This document shows positions 1-6,901 of a DNA stretch of 15,323 nt, one piece after another. How positions within the stretch are numbered: the first letter of the stretch is position 1; every line of letters starts with the position of its first letter. Under the pieces are notes generated by a model. The model saw only the letters and a program-made list of their open reading frames with translations, ran no database searches and had not been told where the DNA came from. A program made the translations under genes and the position numbers. The DNA comes from Pseudomonadota bacterium (GTDB lineage: Bacteria; Pseudomonadota; Alphaproteobacteria; Rhizobiales; Xanthobacteraceae). The stretch spans positions 1-15,323 of the forward strand of contig JAEWHT010000307.1 of the NCBI GenBank assembly GCA_023387695.1, read 5' to 3'.

Positions 1-261
1 GTTGAGGGCCGCGAGCACGCAAGCGTGGACCACCGGTTTGGACTTGGCGCGACATGCTTCCAGATTGGCTCCGCCGCCCCCATGCATGCAGGCTTGCACG
101 ATCGGCTTGCCGACCGTCATCCGGCAGTTCTCGAGGGCCGCTTCCTTGGTCAGCGCAGCGGCGGATCCGGTCGATCCGACCAGAATCGCGAGGACCAGCA
201 ATTGTCTGGGCAGGGTGAGATTCAGACAGCCCTTAAAAGGGCTTGCGGCGCGTAAGGTCAT
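1..261 (-). CDS. Exported cysteine-patterned protein, N-terminal part (runs off the left edge)
   Basis: The reading frame is open from an ATG at 261-259 to the window edge, giving 87 codons; the C-terminus is missing. Residues 1-36 look like a Sec signal peptide: a basic start, a hydrophobic core LLVLAILVGS at about 21-30, and a likely signal peptidase I site after SAAA at 36. The mature part has cysteines at 46, 58, 70 and 81, so one about every 11-12 residues, around motifs ENCR, QACMH, EACR and VHACV. This regular spacing suggests repeated short helices or disulfides, but I do not recognise the family and assign no function. An AAGG lies about 11 nt before the ATG. The gene is divergent from the hydrolase starting at 355 and shares its short upstream region. 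Confidence 0.6.
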   Translation of the reverse strand, partial: MTLRAASPFKGCLNLTLPRQLLVLAILVGSTGSAAALTKEAALENCRMTVGKPIVQACMHGGGGANLEACRAKSKPVVHACVLAALN

Positions 262-354
262 ATCGCGGGACCTTGGGTGAAATAGCTTGAAGAAAACGCG
301 ATAATCCTACCCCTATTGCCCGGGAGGGCAATCACCAATCGGTAGGGGGACGGA

Positions 355-1329
355 GTGTTCAACGGGGTTAACGACAGCCGACGGCGCCGCGTCCTCGGAC
401 GCGCGTGGTGGCAGAACCTGTGCTGGCTGATCGCGCTCGCTGCTGGGCTGATTTCCGGCTGGAACCTCGCAATCGCTGCGGACGGACAGGAGTGGAAAGC
501 AGCGATATGGGAGTCCGACGCAATCTACCGCGGAGCAACAGTTGCCCCCGATCTCGTTCTGCCCGATGTCGCCGAGACGGTCGACCGGCTGACGTCACCA
601 CGGATGGCACTGATCAAGCCGGTCGGTTCCGGTCCGTTTCCAGCTCTCGTTCTCATGCATCAGTGCAGCGGGCTGAACGTTGCGGTTGCAGCGTGGGCGC
701 GCGCCGCCGTCGCGCACGGCTACGTCGTCATGCTCATCGACAGCCTCGGGCCGCGCAGCGTCAAGAGCGTCTGCTTCGGTCCGCAAAACGGCGTGAACTT
801 CTTTCGCGGCGAGCGTGATGCGCTGCAAGCGGCCGAGCATCTGCGTCGAATGCCCTTTGTCGATCCGCAACGACTCGCGCTTGTCGGCTTTTCGTGGGGC
901 GCGATGGTGGGCTTGTTGACGGCCAGCCCTCACTACGTCGATGCCTTGAAGTCAGGCCCGGGGTTTGCGGCTGTCGCTAGTTTTTATCCCGGCTGTTTTC
1001 GGATCACGCCGAAGGAACGGCCGCCCTACGACATGGTCAATCCGGATATTTCGCGACCGCTTCTGGTCTTGATGGGCGATGCGGACACTGAGACCCCCGC
1101 ACAGGAATGCCTCGACAAGCTCGACATCGTGAAGCGAGGCGGCGCGCCGGTCGAATGGCATCTCTATGCCGGCGCGACGCATTGCTGGGATTGTCAGCAC
1201 CGGGACGGCTTCAGCAAGATCGACGCCCGCGGCAATCACGTCACCTATCATTTTCGTCAGGACGTGACCGATGATTCGCGGCGCAGGCTGTTCGAGTTTC
1301 TCGATCGGGCCATGCCGAGAGGACCGTAG
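355..1329 (+). CDS. Dienelactone hydrolase family protein, exported or membrane-anchored
   Basis: This 324-aa protein starts at GTG, with GGGGGACGGA directly before it as a ribosome site. Residues 20-42 form a hydrophobic segment ending in an AxA-like site (AIAA), so the enzyme is probably periplasmic or anchored by its N-terminus. The rest is an alpha/beta hydrolase of the dienelactone hydrolase type. The nucleophile elbow is GFSWGA with Ser180, where classical dienelactone hydrolases have Cys. Acid candidates are Asp242/Asp244 in GDADTE, and the catalytic His is His276 in ATHCWD. Several cysteines (103, 140, 214, 252, 277, 280) fit an exported fold with disulfides. The substrate cannot be told from sequence; many family members are general esterases. 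The stop lies 10 bp from the end of the convergent lipoprotein gene. Confidence 0.85.
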   Translation: MFNGVNDSRRRRVLGRAWWQNLCWLIALAAGLISGWNLAIAADGQEWKAAIWESDAIYRGATVAPDLVLPDVAETVDRLTSPRMALIKPVGSGPFPALVLMHQCSGLNVAVAAWARAAVAHGYVVMLIDSLGPRSVKSVCFGPQNGVNFFRGERDALQAAEHLRRMPFVDPQRLALVGFSWGAMVGLLTASPHYVDALKSGPGFAAVASFYPGCFRITPKERPPYDMVNPDISRPLLVLMGDADTETPAQECLDKLDIVKRGGAPVEWHLYAGATHCWDCQHRDGFSKIDARGNHVTYHFRQDVTDDSRRRLFEFLDRAMPRGP

Positions 1330-1339
1330 CGGCGGACGC

Positions 1340-2101
1340 TCAGCCCTTCGACACCACGGCGCGGCCGTAGGCGGGTTGCGACTGCACCGGCGGATTGGCG
1401 GTCTGGGCCGCGAGTTCGCCGATCAGGCGGTCGGCGTCGGCGGCCATGCTGTCGGGCGCCTGGATCACCAGCCGCTCCAGCGCCCAGCGATAGGACGAGA
1501 CACGCTGCTCGAGCGATTGCTGCACCCACTGGACGATCAGCGAGTTCTCCTGCATGCGCGCGACTGCGTCGTCCTTCTCCTTGGGCGAGAGCTCGGAGAC
1601 GCGCTTCATGCTGGCCTCGCGCTTCCTGTCGAGATCGATGACGCGGATGGCCGAGGCAAAGAATGGTTCAAAACGCGTGATGTCGTTGCGCACGTCCTCG
1701 ATCAGTTGCGCATAGCGCGAGGAATGCGAGCGATGCGGCTCGTCGATCAGCGTGCGCCCGTACATCGTGCGGTCGAACACGACCTTCTGATGCCACGGCG
1801 ACGGCAGCGGCTTGTAGTCACCGAACACGCTCTTCCAGGCCGGCCGGGACAGCGGCGGCTCGATCATGGGATAGGCGAGGTCGCGCAGCTGGCGCTCCTC
1901 ATCGGTCAACTGGAATTGGGAGGCCTTCAGACCAAGGCTGCCGGTGACTTCAGTGCCGAGCCAGCGATGCATATCGTCGCTGCGCATGTCGGCGCGGGTG
2001 CGGCCGAAATCACCGCCGCTGCAGGCAGCAAGCGACGCACCCATCAGCGAAAGCAGGATGGCCGATACGACGTTGCGAATCTGGCGGATGGAGTCCGGCA
2101 T
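1340..2101 (-). CDS. Hypothetical lipoprotein
   Basis: This 253-aa protein begins at an ATG. A hydrophobic stretch (about residues 11-24) ends in a lipobox SLAAC with Cys27, so it should be a lipoprotein, facing the periplasm at the inner or outer membrane. The mature part is hydrophilic and mostly helical by composition. It has charged segments such as DLDRKREASMKRV and a tail rich in Ala and Gln. No enzymatic motif is visible and I do not recognise a named domain; the overall look is that of a conserved hypothetical of Bradyrhizobium-type genomes. It starts 15 bp after the stop of the 62-aa gene on the same strand, so the two are probably cotranscribed. Function unknown. Confidence 0.8.
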   Translation of the reverse strand: MPDSIRQIRNVVSAILLSLMGASLAACSGGDFGRTRADMRSDDMHRWLGTEVTGSLGLKASQFQLTDEERQLRDLAYPMIEPPLSRPAWKSVFGDYKPLPSPWHQKVVFDRTMYGRTLIDEPHRSHSSRYAQLIEDVRNDITRFEPFFASAIRVIDLDRKREASMKRVSELSPKEKDDAVARMQENSLIVQWVQQSLEQRVSSYRWALERLVIQAPDSMAADADRLIGELAAQTANPPVQSQPAYGRAVVSKG

Positions 2102-2116
2102 TGCAAAGGCCGGAAT

Positions 2117-2305
2117 TTAGCGGCGACGACGACGGCGCCCCGGCGCAGTGCCCGCTTCCGGTCCACGGTCGCCGCTGGTTTCGTCCGCTTCGCGCTCGAT
2201 ACGGATGACGGGAAGGATCAGGATCGTTCCCATGCCCTCGCGCGGTGCGACGTCCCCCGACGCGCCCACCCGGCGACCGGCCGGAAATTCGATGATGGTC
2301 CCCAT
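2117..2305 (-). CDS. Small conserved hypothetical protein with polyarginine tail
   Basis: I chose the ATG at 2305, giving 62 aa, because GAGAG stands about 9 nt upstream and the protein then begins MGTIIEFPAGRR. An upstream in-frame TTG at 2335 would add 10 residues and looks less likely. The middle repeats the opening motif as MGTILILPVIRIE (residues 25-37), suggesting two similar short strands. The C-terminus ends in PGRRRRRR, six consecutive arginines, encoded by CGN codons. No known domain is recognised. The tail could bind nucleic acid or acidic lipid head groups, but that is only inference. The gene leads a two-gene unit with the downstream lipoprotein and is divergent from the DUF2336 gene. 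Confidence 0.65.
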   Translation of the reverse strand: MGTIIEFPAGRRVGASGDVAPREGMGTILILPVIRIEREADETSGDRGPEAGTAPGRRRRRR

Positions 2306-2376
2306 GTCAGCTCTCTCAATTGCCGCGCGACACAATGCGCCCCTGCAACATGGGGGGCATTAGGATCAGTTTATGG

Positions 2377-2391
2377 TTAACGGGGTGTAAA
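2377..2391. promoter_or_regulatory. Degenerate CtrA-type box (TTAA-N7-TAAA)
   Basis: The sequence TTAACGGGGTGTAAA matches the alphaproteobacterial CtrA consensus TTAA-N7-TTAA at 7 of 8 fixed positions. It lies 72 bp upstream of the ATG of the 62-aa gene (minus strand). Alone it would be weak evidence; the perfect box about 100 bp away makes it worth recording. Confidence 0.3.
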
Positions 2392-2489
2392 CAACCGTTT
2401 CGAACCGTAACCGCACGGGCCTGCGGCGCCGTCTCGTTGCGGTACGAGAACCGTTGAAATTGACCGGTTTGCTTCACATCTCGTTTTCC

Positions 2490-2504
2490 TTAACGAGCCT
2501 TTAA
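2490..2504 (+). promoter_or_regulatory. Perfect CtrA-type box (TTAA-N7-TTAA)
   Basis: TTAACGAGCCTTTAA has both TTAA half-sites with exactly seven bases between them, the consensus of the response regulator CtrA in Caulobacter and relatives. It is intergenic and ends 52 bp before the ATG of the DUF2336 gene, a usual place for an activating box over a -35 region. Two TTAA half-sites at the right spacing are rare by chance in DNA of this GC content. That CtrA binds here is inferred. Confidence 0.55.
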
Positions 2505-2556
2505 AGGAACCGCTGATAGGCTTCCGACAACAGTTTTTCCGAGTTGCGTACCTTCC

Positions 2557-3534
2557 ATGACCAAGTCGCTGTTTCCCGGATTTGACGGGCTGATGACACT
2601 CTCCCGCCGCGAGGGCGTGGATGTTCGCCCCACTTTGCTGCGCGTGTTGACCGACCTGTATGTTCAGGCGCCGACCCATAGCGAGGACGAGCAGCGGCAA
2701 TTCAGCGAGCTTGCGACGCGGCTGATCGACCAGGTCGACGATGCGACGCGCGCCGCCGTCAAGGCGCGGCTTGCGATCTATCCGCAGACGCCCGTTCCGG
2801 TGCTGCAGAAGCTCGGGCTGGTCGCCGCGCAAGAAGGCCGCCGCGTGCCGCTCGCACGTGAAATCCCGCGCCCAGCAATCGCCCCCTCGCCTGCCCGCAC
2901 ACCGACCGATGCGGAAGCGCGCATGGCCGCGAATATGGCGATGCAGCCGAAGGAAGCGGCCGAGATCCACGACATGTTCTTCCGCGCCGATTCGAGCCAG
3001 CGCGCGCTGATCCTGCACAATCTGGCGCAGACGCCGCTGAAGGCCGCGCCGCGCATTCCGACCGTGCACGCCAAGCGCGCGATCCAGATCCTGGAGATGG
3101 CGGCGATTGCCGGCGACATCGACAGCTTCACCTACGAGCTCGGCGACACCCTGATCCTGCCCTCACGTGTCGCGGCCCAGATCGTCGACGATGCCGGCGG
3201 CGAGGCGCTCGCGATCGCGGCGCGCGCGCTCGACATGCCGAGCCCGAACTTCCAGCGCATCCTGCTGTTCTTCAAGCCCGCAATCGGCAATTCCGTGAAC
3301 GAGGTCTATCGCCTGTCGCGGCTTTATGACCGTCTCAGCGATCGTTCCGCGCTGGTGATGCTGGCCGCCTGGCGCGGCTCGACGCTCGCCGTCACGCGCG
3401 CGAAGTATCAGCCCGCGCTGCACGACAGCGATCGCCATCGCGCACGCGCGGGCGCAAGCCAGTCGCGGCCGAGCGTGCAGCCCGGCTCGAGCCCGGCCGT
3501 GCGCACGGGCAGCGGCGGGTCATCGGAGCGGTAA
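2557..3534 (+). CDS. DUF2336 domain-containing protein
   Basis: This 325-aa protein starts at an ATG and shows no signal peptide or membrane segment, so it should be cytoplasmic. The first 100 residues, including LSRREGVDVRPTLLRVLTDL, match what I know of the alphaproteobacterial DUF2336 family: helical, HEAT-like proteins of unknown function, often 320-400 aa. Residues 105-125 are a Pro/Ala linker. Residues 130-285 continue as helical repeats (VAAQIVDDAGGEALAIAARA, SDRSALVMLAAWRG). The last 40 residues are low-complexity Ser/Arg/Gly. The perfect TTAA-N7-TTAA box upstream suggests cell-cycle control by CtrA, which is inference. The stop is 1 bp from the stop of the convergent DUF1491 gene, leaving no room for a separate terminator. 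Confidence 0.85.
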   Translation: MTKSLFPGFDGLMTLSRREGVDVRPTLLRVLTDLYVQAPTHSEDEQRQFSELATRLIDQVDDATRAAVKARLAIYPQTPVPVLQKLGLVAAQEGRRVPLAREIPRPAIAPSPARTPTDAEARMAANMAMQPKEAAEIHDMFFRADSSQRALILHNLAQTPLKAAPRIPTVHAKRAIQILEMAAIAGDIDSFTYELGDTLILPSRVAAQIVDDAGGEALAIAARALDMPSPNFQRILLFFKPAIGNSVNEVYRLSRLYDRLSDRSALVMLAAWRGSTLAVTRAKYQPALHDSDRHRARAGASQSRPSVQPGSSPAVRTGSGGSSER

Positions 3535-3535
3535 G

Positions 3536-3880
3536 TCAGGTCTTCGCCAGGTCGAGAAAGTGCCGGCCTGCGCGGTCCTCGGTCTCAACGATCCAGGCGT
3601 CCGGATCGAAGCGAAGCTCCTTGGTCAGGCGCTCTTCCACCGCAGACTCAGCGACCGGCTGCGACGCAATCGGGACGAAGAAGCGATCGACGGGACGGCC
3701 GTCGTCATAAGACGTCTGCGGCGCCGGCACGTAAAGCATCGCGTTGCCGTCGAGCAGCGAGACCTTCACGAACACCGCGCCAGCCTCTTCGGCACCGCGA
3801 CGGCGCACGGCACCGAACACGCCCTCGGTCTGGCACCGGCGCAAATAGGCAGAGACCCAGATATTTGATTTCAAACGCAT
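3536..3880 (-). CDS. DUF1491 family protein
   Basis: I chose the ATG at 3880, giving 114 aa beginning MRLKSNIWVSAYLRRCQTEG, which is how DUF1491 proteins of alphaproteobacteria usually begin. An in-frame GTG at 3913 would add 11 hydrophobic residues, and the only AAGG there is too close to it to serve as a ribosome site. Features include a basic patch AVRRRGAEEAG, a central strand region (AVFVKVSLLDGNAMLYVPAP) and a C-terminal ERLTKELRFDPDAWIVETED. No signal peptide or membrane segment is seen. The function of this family is unknown. It follows the peptidoglycan-binding gene by 63 bp on the same strand and is probably the last gene of that operon. Confidence 0.8.
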   Translation of the reverse strand: MRLKSNIWVSAYLRRCQTEGVFGAVRRRGAEEAGAVFVKVSLLDGNAMLYVPAPQTSYDDGRPVDRFFVPIASQPVAESAVEERLTKELRFDPDAWIVETEDRAGRHFLDLAKT

Positions 3881-3943
3881 GAGTGCACGATAGGCCAGCG
3901 CTGCAATCAGCACCAGCCTTGAGGTCTCGCGAACCGATGACGA

Positions 3944-4672
3944 TTATTCGACGGGATGGCCGATCGCCGCGGCAAGCTCGCGCAGCAGGCGCTCCGACAC
4001 CTGACCGGTGACGGGCATCTTGTGCTGGCGCTCGAAGGTCTGGATCGTCGACTGGGTCTCGCCGTTCATCGTGCCCGTGATCTTCAGATTGGCGTAGCCG
4101 TATTCGGACAGCGCGCGCTGCACGCCGGCGAGGCGACGTGCCGCCGGGCTCTGCTGCACCGGGATCGGCGCCGGCGGTCGCGCGATCGCGGCGGCGGGCG
4201 GTGCCGCCGGGACGGGGGTCGTGGTGGACTTGATGACCAGATTGGTCATGGGATCGCCGGAGCGCGGCGTTGAAGCCGTCGTATCAGTGGGCTTCTCGAC
4301 CAACTTCTCTTGTGCCTTCTCGGCAGATTTCGGCTCGACGCGAAACTCGGTTGCCTTCGGCTCGAGCGGCGACGTGTCAGCGCCGACGGGACGCGGGCGC
4401 GGCATCGGATTGGACAAGGACACGGACGACGGCGCGGGAAGATTGATCACGGTGCCGAACATCGGCGCCGGATGCCGGCCGGTCTGCAGGAACAGCGCAT
4501 TCGCAACGATCGCGCTCACGGTCGCGACGGCAACGAGGCCTGCCAGCGTGTCCTTGGGACTATGCAAGAGCACGCGCATCACGAGATTGCGCTCGGTCTC
4601 GACATCCACGACCGCGGCCTTGGCGCCACGGCGGCGCGGAGCGGCTCCGTCCTTTGCAGACTTCTTAGGCAC
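3944..4672 (-). CDS. Membrane-anchored peptidoglycan-binding protein
   Basis: This 242-aa protein starts at GTG, inside the end of the kinase gene. Its layout is a basic cytoplasmic N-terminus (RRRGAKAA), one membrane segment at about residues 43-62, and a Pro/Ser/Lys-rich periplasmic linker at about 65-175. A C-terminal PG_binding_1-type domain spans about 180-236, with LAGVQRALSEYGY, then KITGTMNGETQSTIQTFERQ, then a MPVTGQVSERLLREL ending. It should span the inner membrane and touch the cell wall. The start codon overlaps the kinase stop by 8 nt and GGTGAAG lies just before it, which suggests translational coupling. It may link the kinase to the envelope state or simply share its regulation; this is inference. 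Confidence 0.85.
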   Translation of the reverse strand: MPKKSAKDGAAPRRRGAKAAVVDVETERNLVMRVLLHSPKDTLAGLVAVATVSAIVANALFLQTGRHPAPMFGTVINLPAPSSVSLSNPMPRPRPVGADTSPLEPKATEFRVEPKSAEKAQEKLVEKPTDTTASTPRSGDPMTNLVIKSTTTPVPAAPPAAAIARPPAPIPVQQSPAARRLAGVQRALSEYGYANLKITGTMNGETQSTIQTFERQHKMPVTGQVSERLLRELAAAIGHPVE

Positions 4673-6515
4673 TTTTCTTCACCAGAGCAGGTTGGTCCTG
4701 AACTTCCTGACGCTGCATCGGTGTCAGCGTCGCGATCTTGCTTTCGGCCGGCTTCACTTGCGGCGGCGTATAGACGAGCGGCAGCTTGACGGTGACGGCG
4801 GTGCCCTCACCGAGCTTGCTTTGTACCGTCAATTCGCCGAGATGCAACGCCACAAGGCTCTTCACGATCGAAAGCCCGAGGCCCGTGCCTTCGTGACGGC
4901 GCTCATAGGTCTTGCCGCACTGGAAGAACGGTGCGCCGATGCGCTTGAGATCGTCTGGTGCGATGCCGACGCCGGTATCGCTGATGCGCAGCGTCAGCTG
5001 CGAGGCGGATGCCGCCGCCGTCACGGTGACCTGGCCGCCGCGCTCGGTGAACTTGACGGCGTTGGCGACGAGATTGAGCACGATCTGCTTGAAGGCTCTG
5101 GGATCGCCGGTCATCACGGGCAGATCCTGCGGTGCGTCGGTGATGAGATCGATGCCGTTCTCGCGCGCCTTCAGCGACAGCAGATTGCAGCAATGCATCA
5201 GCGAGGCGCGCGGCGCGAACGGCTCCGACGCAATCTCGAAATTGCCCGATTCCATCTTCGACATGTCGAGGATGCCGTTGACGACCGACAGCAGATGCTG
5301 GCCGGACGCATGGATGAGTTCAGCATATTCCTTGCGCTGGGCAGCCCCAAGCATCAGGCTCTGCTCCTGCGCGATCATCTCGGAGAAGCCGATGATGGCG
5401 TTGAGCGGCGTGCGCAGCTCATGGCTCATGGTGGCGAGGAAGCGCGTCTTGGCGGCATCGGCGGCTTCCGCCGCGCTGCGCGCTTGATCGAGCGCCTGCT
5501 CCGACAGCTTGCGATCAGTGATGTCGCGCATGACGCCGACGACTTCGGCCTCCTGCATGACGTCACGGCTCTGATCCTGATCAAGCGGCCGGCAGCGCAT
5601 CTCGACCCAGATGAAATCGATCTGAATGCGCTCGGAACCGGTCGGTTCCCGCCGCAACCGGAACTCCACGCTACGCACGTCGCCGCGCGCAGCATCGGAG
5701 AGCGCGGTGAGATAGGCCGGACGATCAGCGACATGGACGCGATCGAACAGGCCGTGACCCTGCAGTTGGGCAACCGGCATGCCGAGCAAGGCTTCTGCCG
5801 CCGGCGAGATGAACTGCACCGCGCCGTTGCGCCGATGCCGCGAGATCACGTCACTCATGTTGCGCGCGAGCAAGCGGTAACGCTCCTCCTCGCGCGACAG
5901 CAGCGTCACACTGGTGCGCGCGAGCGACTCGGCGCCGAAGGCAAGACCGGCCGCGTAAAGCGTCGCCGACGCGACGCCGAACGCCGTCATCATGGTGCGT
6001 TCTGCGGCACTGAGGTCGCCGGCCGGCAACCAGCCGAGCTGGGTGAGCAGAATCAACAGGCCGGCGCAGGACAGTGCGAGCAGCGAGGCAAAGGCGGCGA
6101 CGCGGCGCGAGGCCGACAGCGCGGCTTCAAGGGGAACCACGACCAGCCAGATCGCGGCGAACGATTCGATGCCGCCGGTCGTGGCCGCGATCGCCATGAT
6201 CAAGCCGGCGAGCGCCAGCGACGACAGCACGTGAGCGCCTTCATAGCGTCCGGTGCGCGACAGGAACCAGGACAACAGGATCGGCGCGATCAGCCAGGCG
6301 AAGGCAGCGACCTCGATCGCGCTCGGCACGCCACGCAGGACGAGATAGACGGGAAATGCGGCAAAGGCAGCCAGGCTTCCGAGAAGCCGCGGCGCCATGA
6401 AGGCCCGATGGCGCGCACGCGTCAGCGCATCGTAACGCGCGGAGGGATGCAGCAACGCATCGAGACAATCGCGGATGATACTCAAAACTGTCACAGGTCT
6501 CGCGCTTCGGCTCAC
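4665..6515 (-). CDS. Membrane PAS sensor histidine kinase, DivJ/PleC-like
   Basis: This 616-aa protein starts at GTG (6515); another in-frame GTG at 6494, with GAG upstream, is possible. The N-terminus has about six hydrophobic segments (roughly 42-62, 66-85, 96-113, 117-135, 138-160, 175-195) with no large periplasmic domain. A PAS domain at about 210-335 includes NMSDVISRHRRNGAVQFISP and ends in a PAC-like GVMRDITDRK. The HisKA domain has the H-box TMSHELRTPLN with phospho-acceptor His365. The HATPase has N-box NLVANAVKF (481-489), DTGVG (513-517), FF at 530-531 and GTGLGL (543-548). It lacks a receiver, so it signals to a separate regulator. The multi-TM-PAS-HisKA order resembles DivJ of the DivJ/PleC-DivK-CtrA cell-cycle pathway. 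Kinase identity is certain; the DivJ role is inference. Confidence 0.9.
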   Translation of the reverse strand: MSRSARPVTVLSIIRDCLDALLHPSARYDALTRARHRAFMAPRLLGSLAAFAAFPVYLVLRGVPSAIEVAAFAWLIAPILLSWFLSRTGRYEGAHVLSSLALAGLIMAIAATTGGIESFAAIWLVVVPLEAALSASRRVAAFASLLALSCAGLLILLTQLGWLPAGDLSAAERTMMTAFGVASATLYAAGLAFGAESLARTSVTLLSREEERYRLLARNMSDVISRHRRNGAVQFISPAAEALLGMPVAQLQGHGLFDRVHVADRPAYLTALSDAARGDVRSVEFRLRREPTGSERIQIDFIWVEMRCRPLDQDQSRDVMQEAEVVGVMRDITDRKLSEQALDQARSAAEAADAAKTRFLATMSHELRTPLNAIIGFSEMIAQEQSLMLGAAQRKEYAELIHASGQHLLSVVNGILDMSKMESGNFEIASEPFAPRASLMHCCNLLSLKARENGIDLITDAPQDLPVMTGDPRAFKQIVLNLVANAVKFTERGGQVTVTAAASASQLTLRISDTGVGIAPDDLKRIGAPFFQCGKTYERRHEGTGLGLSIVKSLVALHLGELTVQSKLGEGTAVTVKLPLVYTPPQVKPAESKIATLTPMQRQEVQDQPALVKKSA

Positions 6516-6573
6516 TCGTCAAAAGACGCGCCGGAACGCCTCCTTGTCGTTGAGCCACCGTGTCAGAGCGACC

Positions 6574-6588
6574 TTAAACGAGTGCTAA
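6574..6588. promoter_or_regulatory. Near-consensus CtrA-type box (TTAA-N7-CTAA)
   Basis: TTAAACGAGTGCTAA on the plus strand reads TTAG-N7-TTAA toward the kinase gene, 7 of 8 consensus positions. It lies 58 bp upstream of the kinase GTG. In a pathway where a DivJ/PleC-like kinase acts on CtrA activity, this would be a feedback site; that is inference. Confidence 0.35.
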
Positions 6589-6749
6589 GGCGGATCGGCC
6601 CACGGCCGAACGGCATGTGATCGCAGAGATTTTTAGGCGATTTGGCGATGTCATCATCGGGGATGGTGAACACAGGGTTTCGCCGTCCCGCTCATGGTTT
6701 CGAATTGGTGGATTTGCTGTCCGGACAACCACGGTGGCCGGCATCAATC

Positions 6750-6796
6750 GAAAATTTACGAGACCTCAAAATGCGAAGATTCTTGCGTAAATTTTC
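6750..6796. repeat. AT-rich inverted repeat, 11-bp perfect arms
   Basis: GAAAATTTACG (6750-6760) is repeated as its exact reverse complement CGTAAATTTTC (6786-6796) with a 25-nt spacer. In DNA this GC-rich, an 11-bp arm of mostly A and T is unlikely to be chance. It may be a regulator-binding pair, a cruciform, or the stem of an RNA. It is about 105 bp upstream of the DUF5330 start. Confidence 0.6.
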
Positions 6797-6854
6797 TGCG
6801 AATTAAGCGGAAGGCAATCACTTGCGATTTATCGAGAGTTGCTAGGTCGCTGGC

Positions 6855-6876
6855 GCCCGCGGAGATCGCCGCGGGC
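6855..6876. promoter_or_regulatory. GC-rich hairpin in the leader of the DUF5330 gene
   Basis: GCCCGCGG (6855-6862) pairs perfectly with CCGCGGGC (6869-6876) around a 6-nt loop AGATCG. It ends 25 nt before the ATG at 6902. No T-run follows, so it is not a typical terminator; it may be a 5' UTR stem or an operator. Confidence 0.45.
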
Positions 6877-6901
6877 CAGATCTAACGTACAGGTCGATAA
6901 G

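Larger units (their letters stand above)
6516..6901. other. Divergent non-coding region between the kinase and DUF5330 genes
   Basis: This stretch of 386 bp holds no convincing gene. A 63-codon frame at 6694-6885 has no ribosome site and an ordinary composition for chance. It contains a near-CtrA box (6574-6588), an AT-rich inverted repeat with 11-bp arms (6750-6796) and a GC-rich hairpin just before the DUF5330 gene (6855-6876). The region must hold promoters for both flanking genes. The part at 6740-6840 is markedly more AT-rich than its surroundings. A small RNA could fit, but I see no clear promoter-terminator pair for one. Confidence 0.6.

Noticed and set aside
1271..2380. Plus-strand open frame of 369 codons across the lipoprotein gene
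   Set aside because: It is antisense to a frame with a clean lipobox and to the 62-aa gene, and it shows no domain.
4221..6620. Plus-strand open frame of 799 codons opposite the kinase and peptidoglycan-binding genes
   Set aside because: It lies antisense to two genes with clear domains; its translation is rich in Arg, His and Asp without any motif, as expected for a GC-rich shadow frame.
6694..6885. 63-codon frame in the kinase/DUF5330 intergenic region
   Set aside because: No ribosome site, runs through two inverted repeats, and its cysteine/tryptophan-rich sequence looks random.
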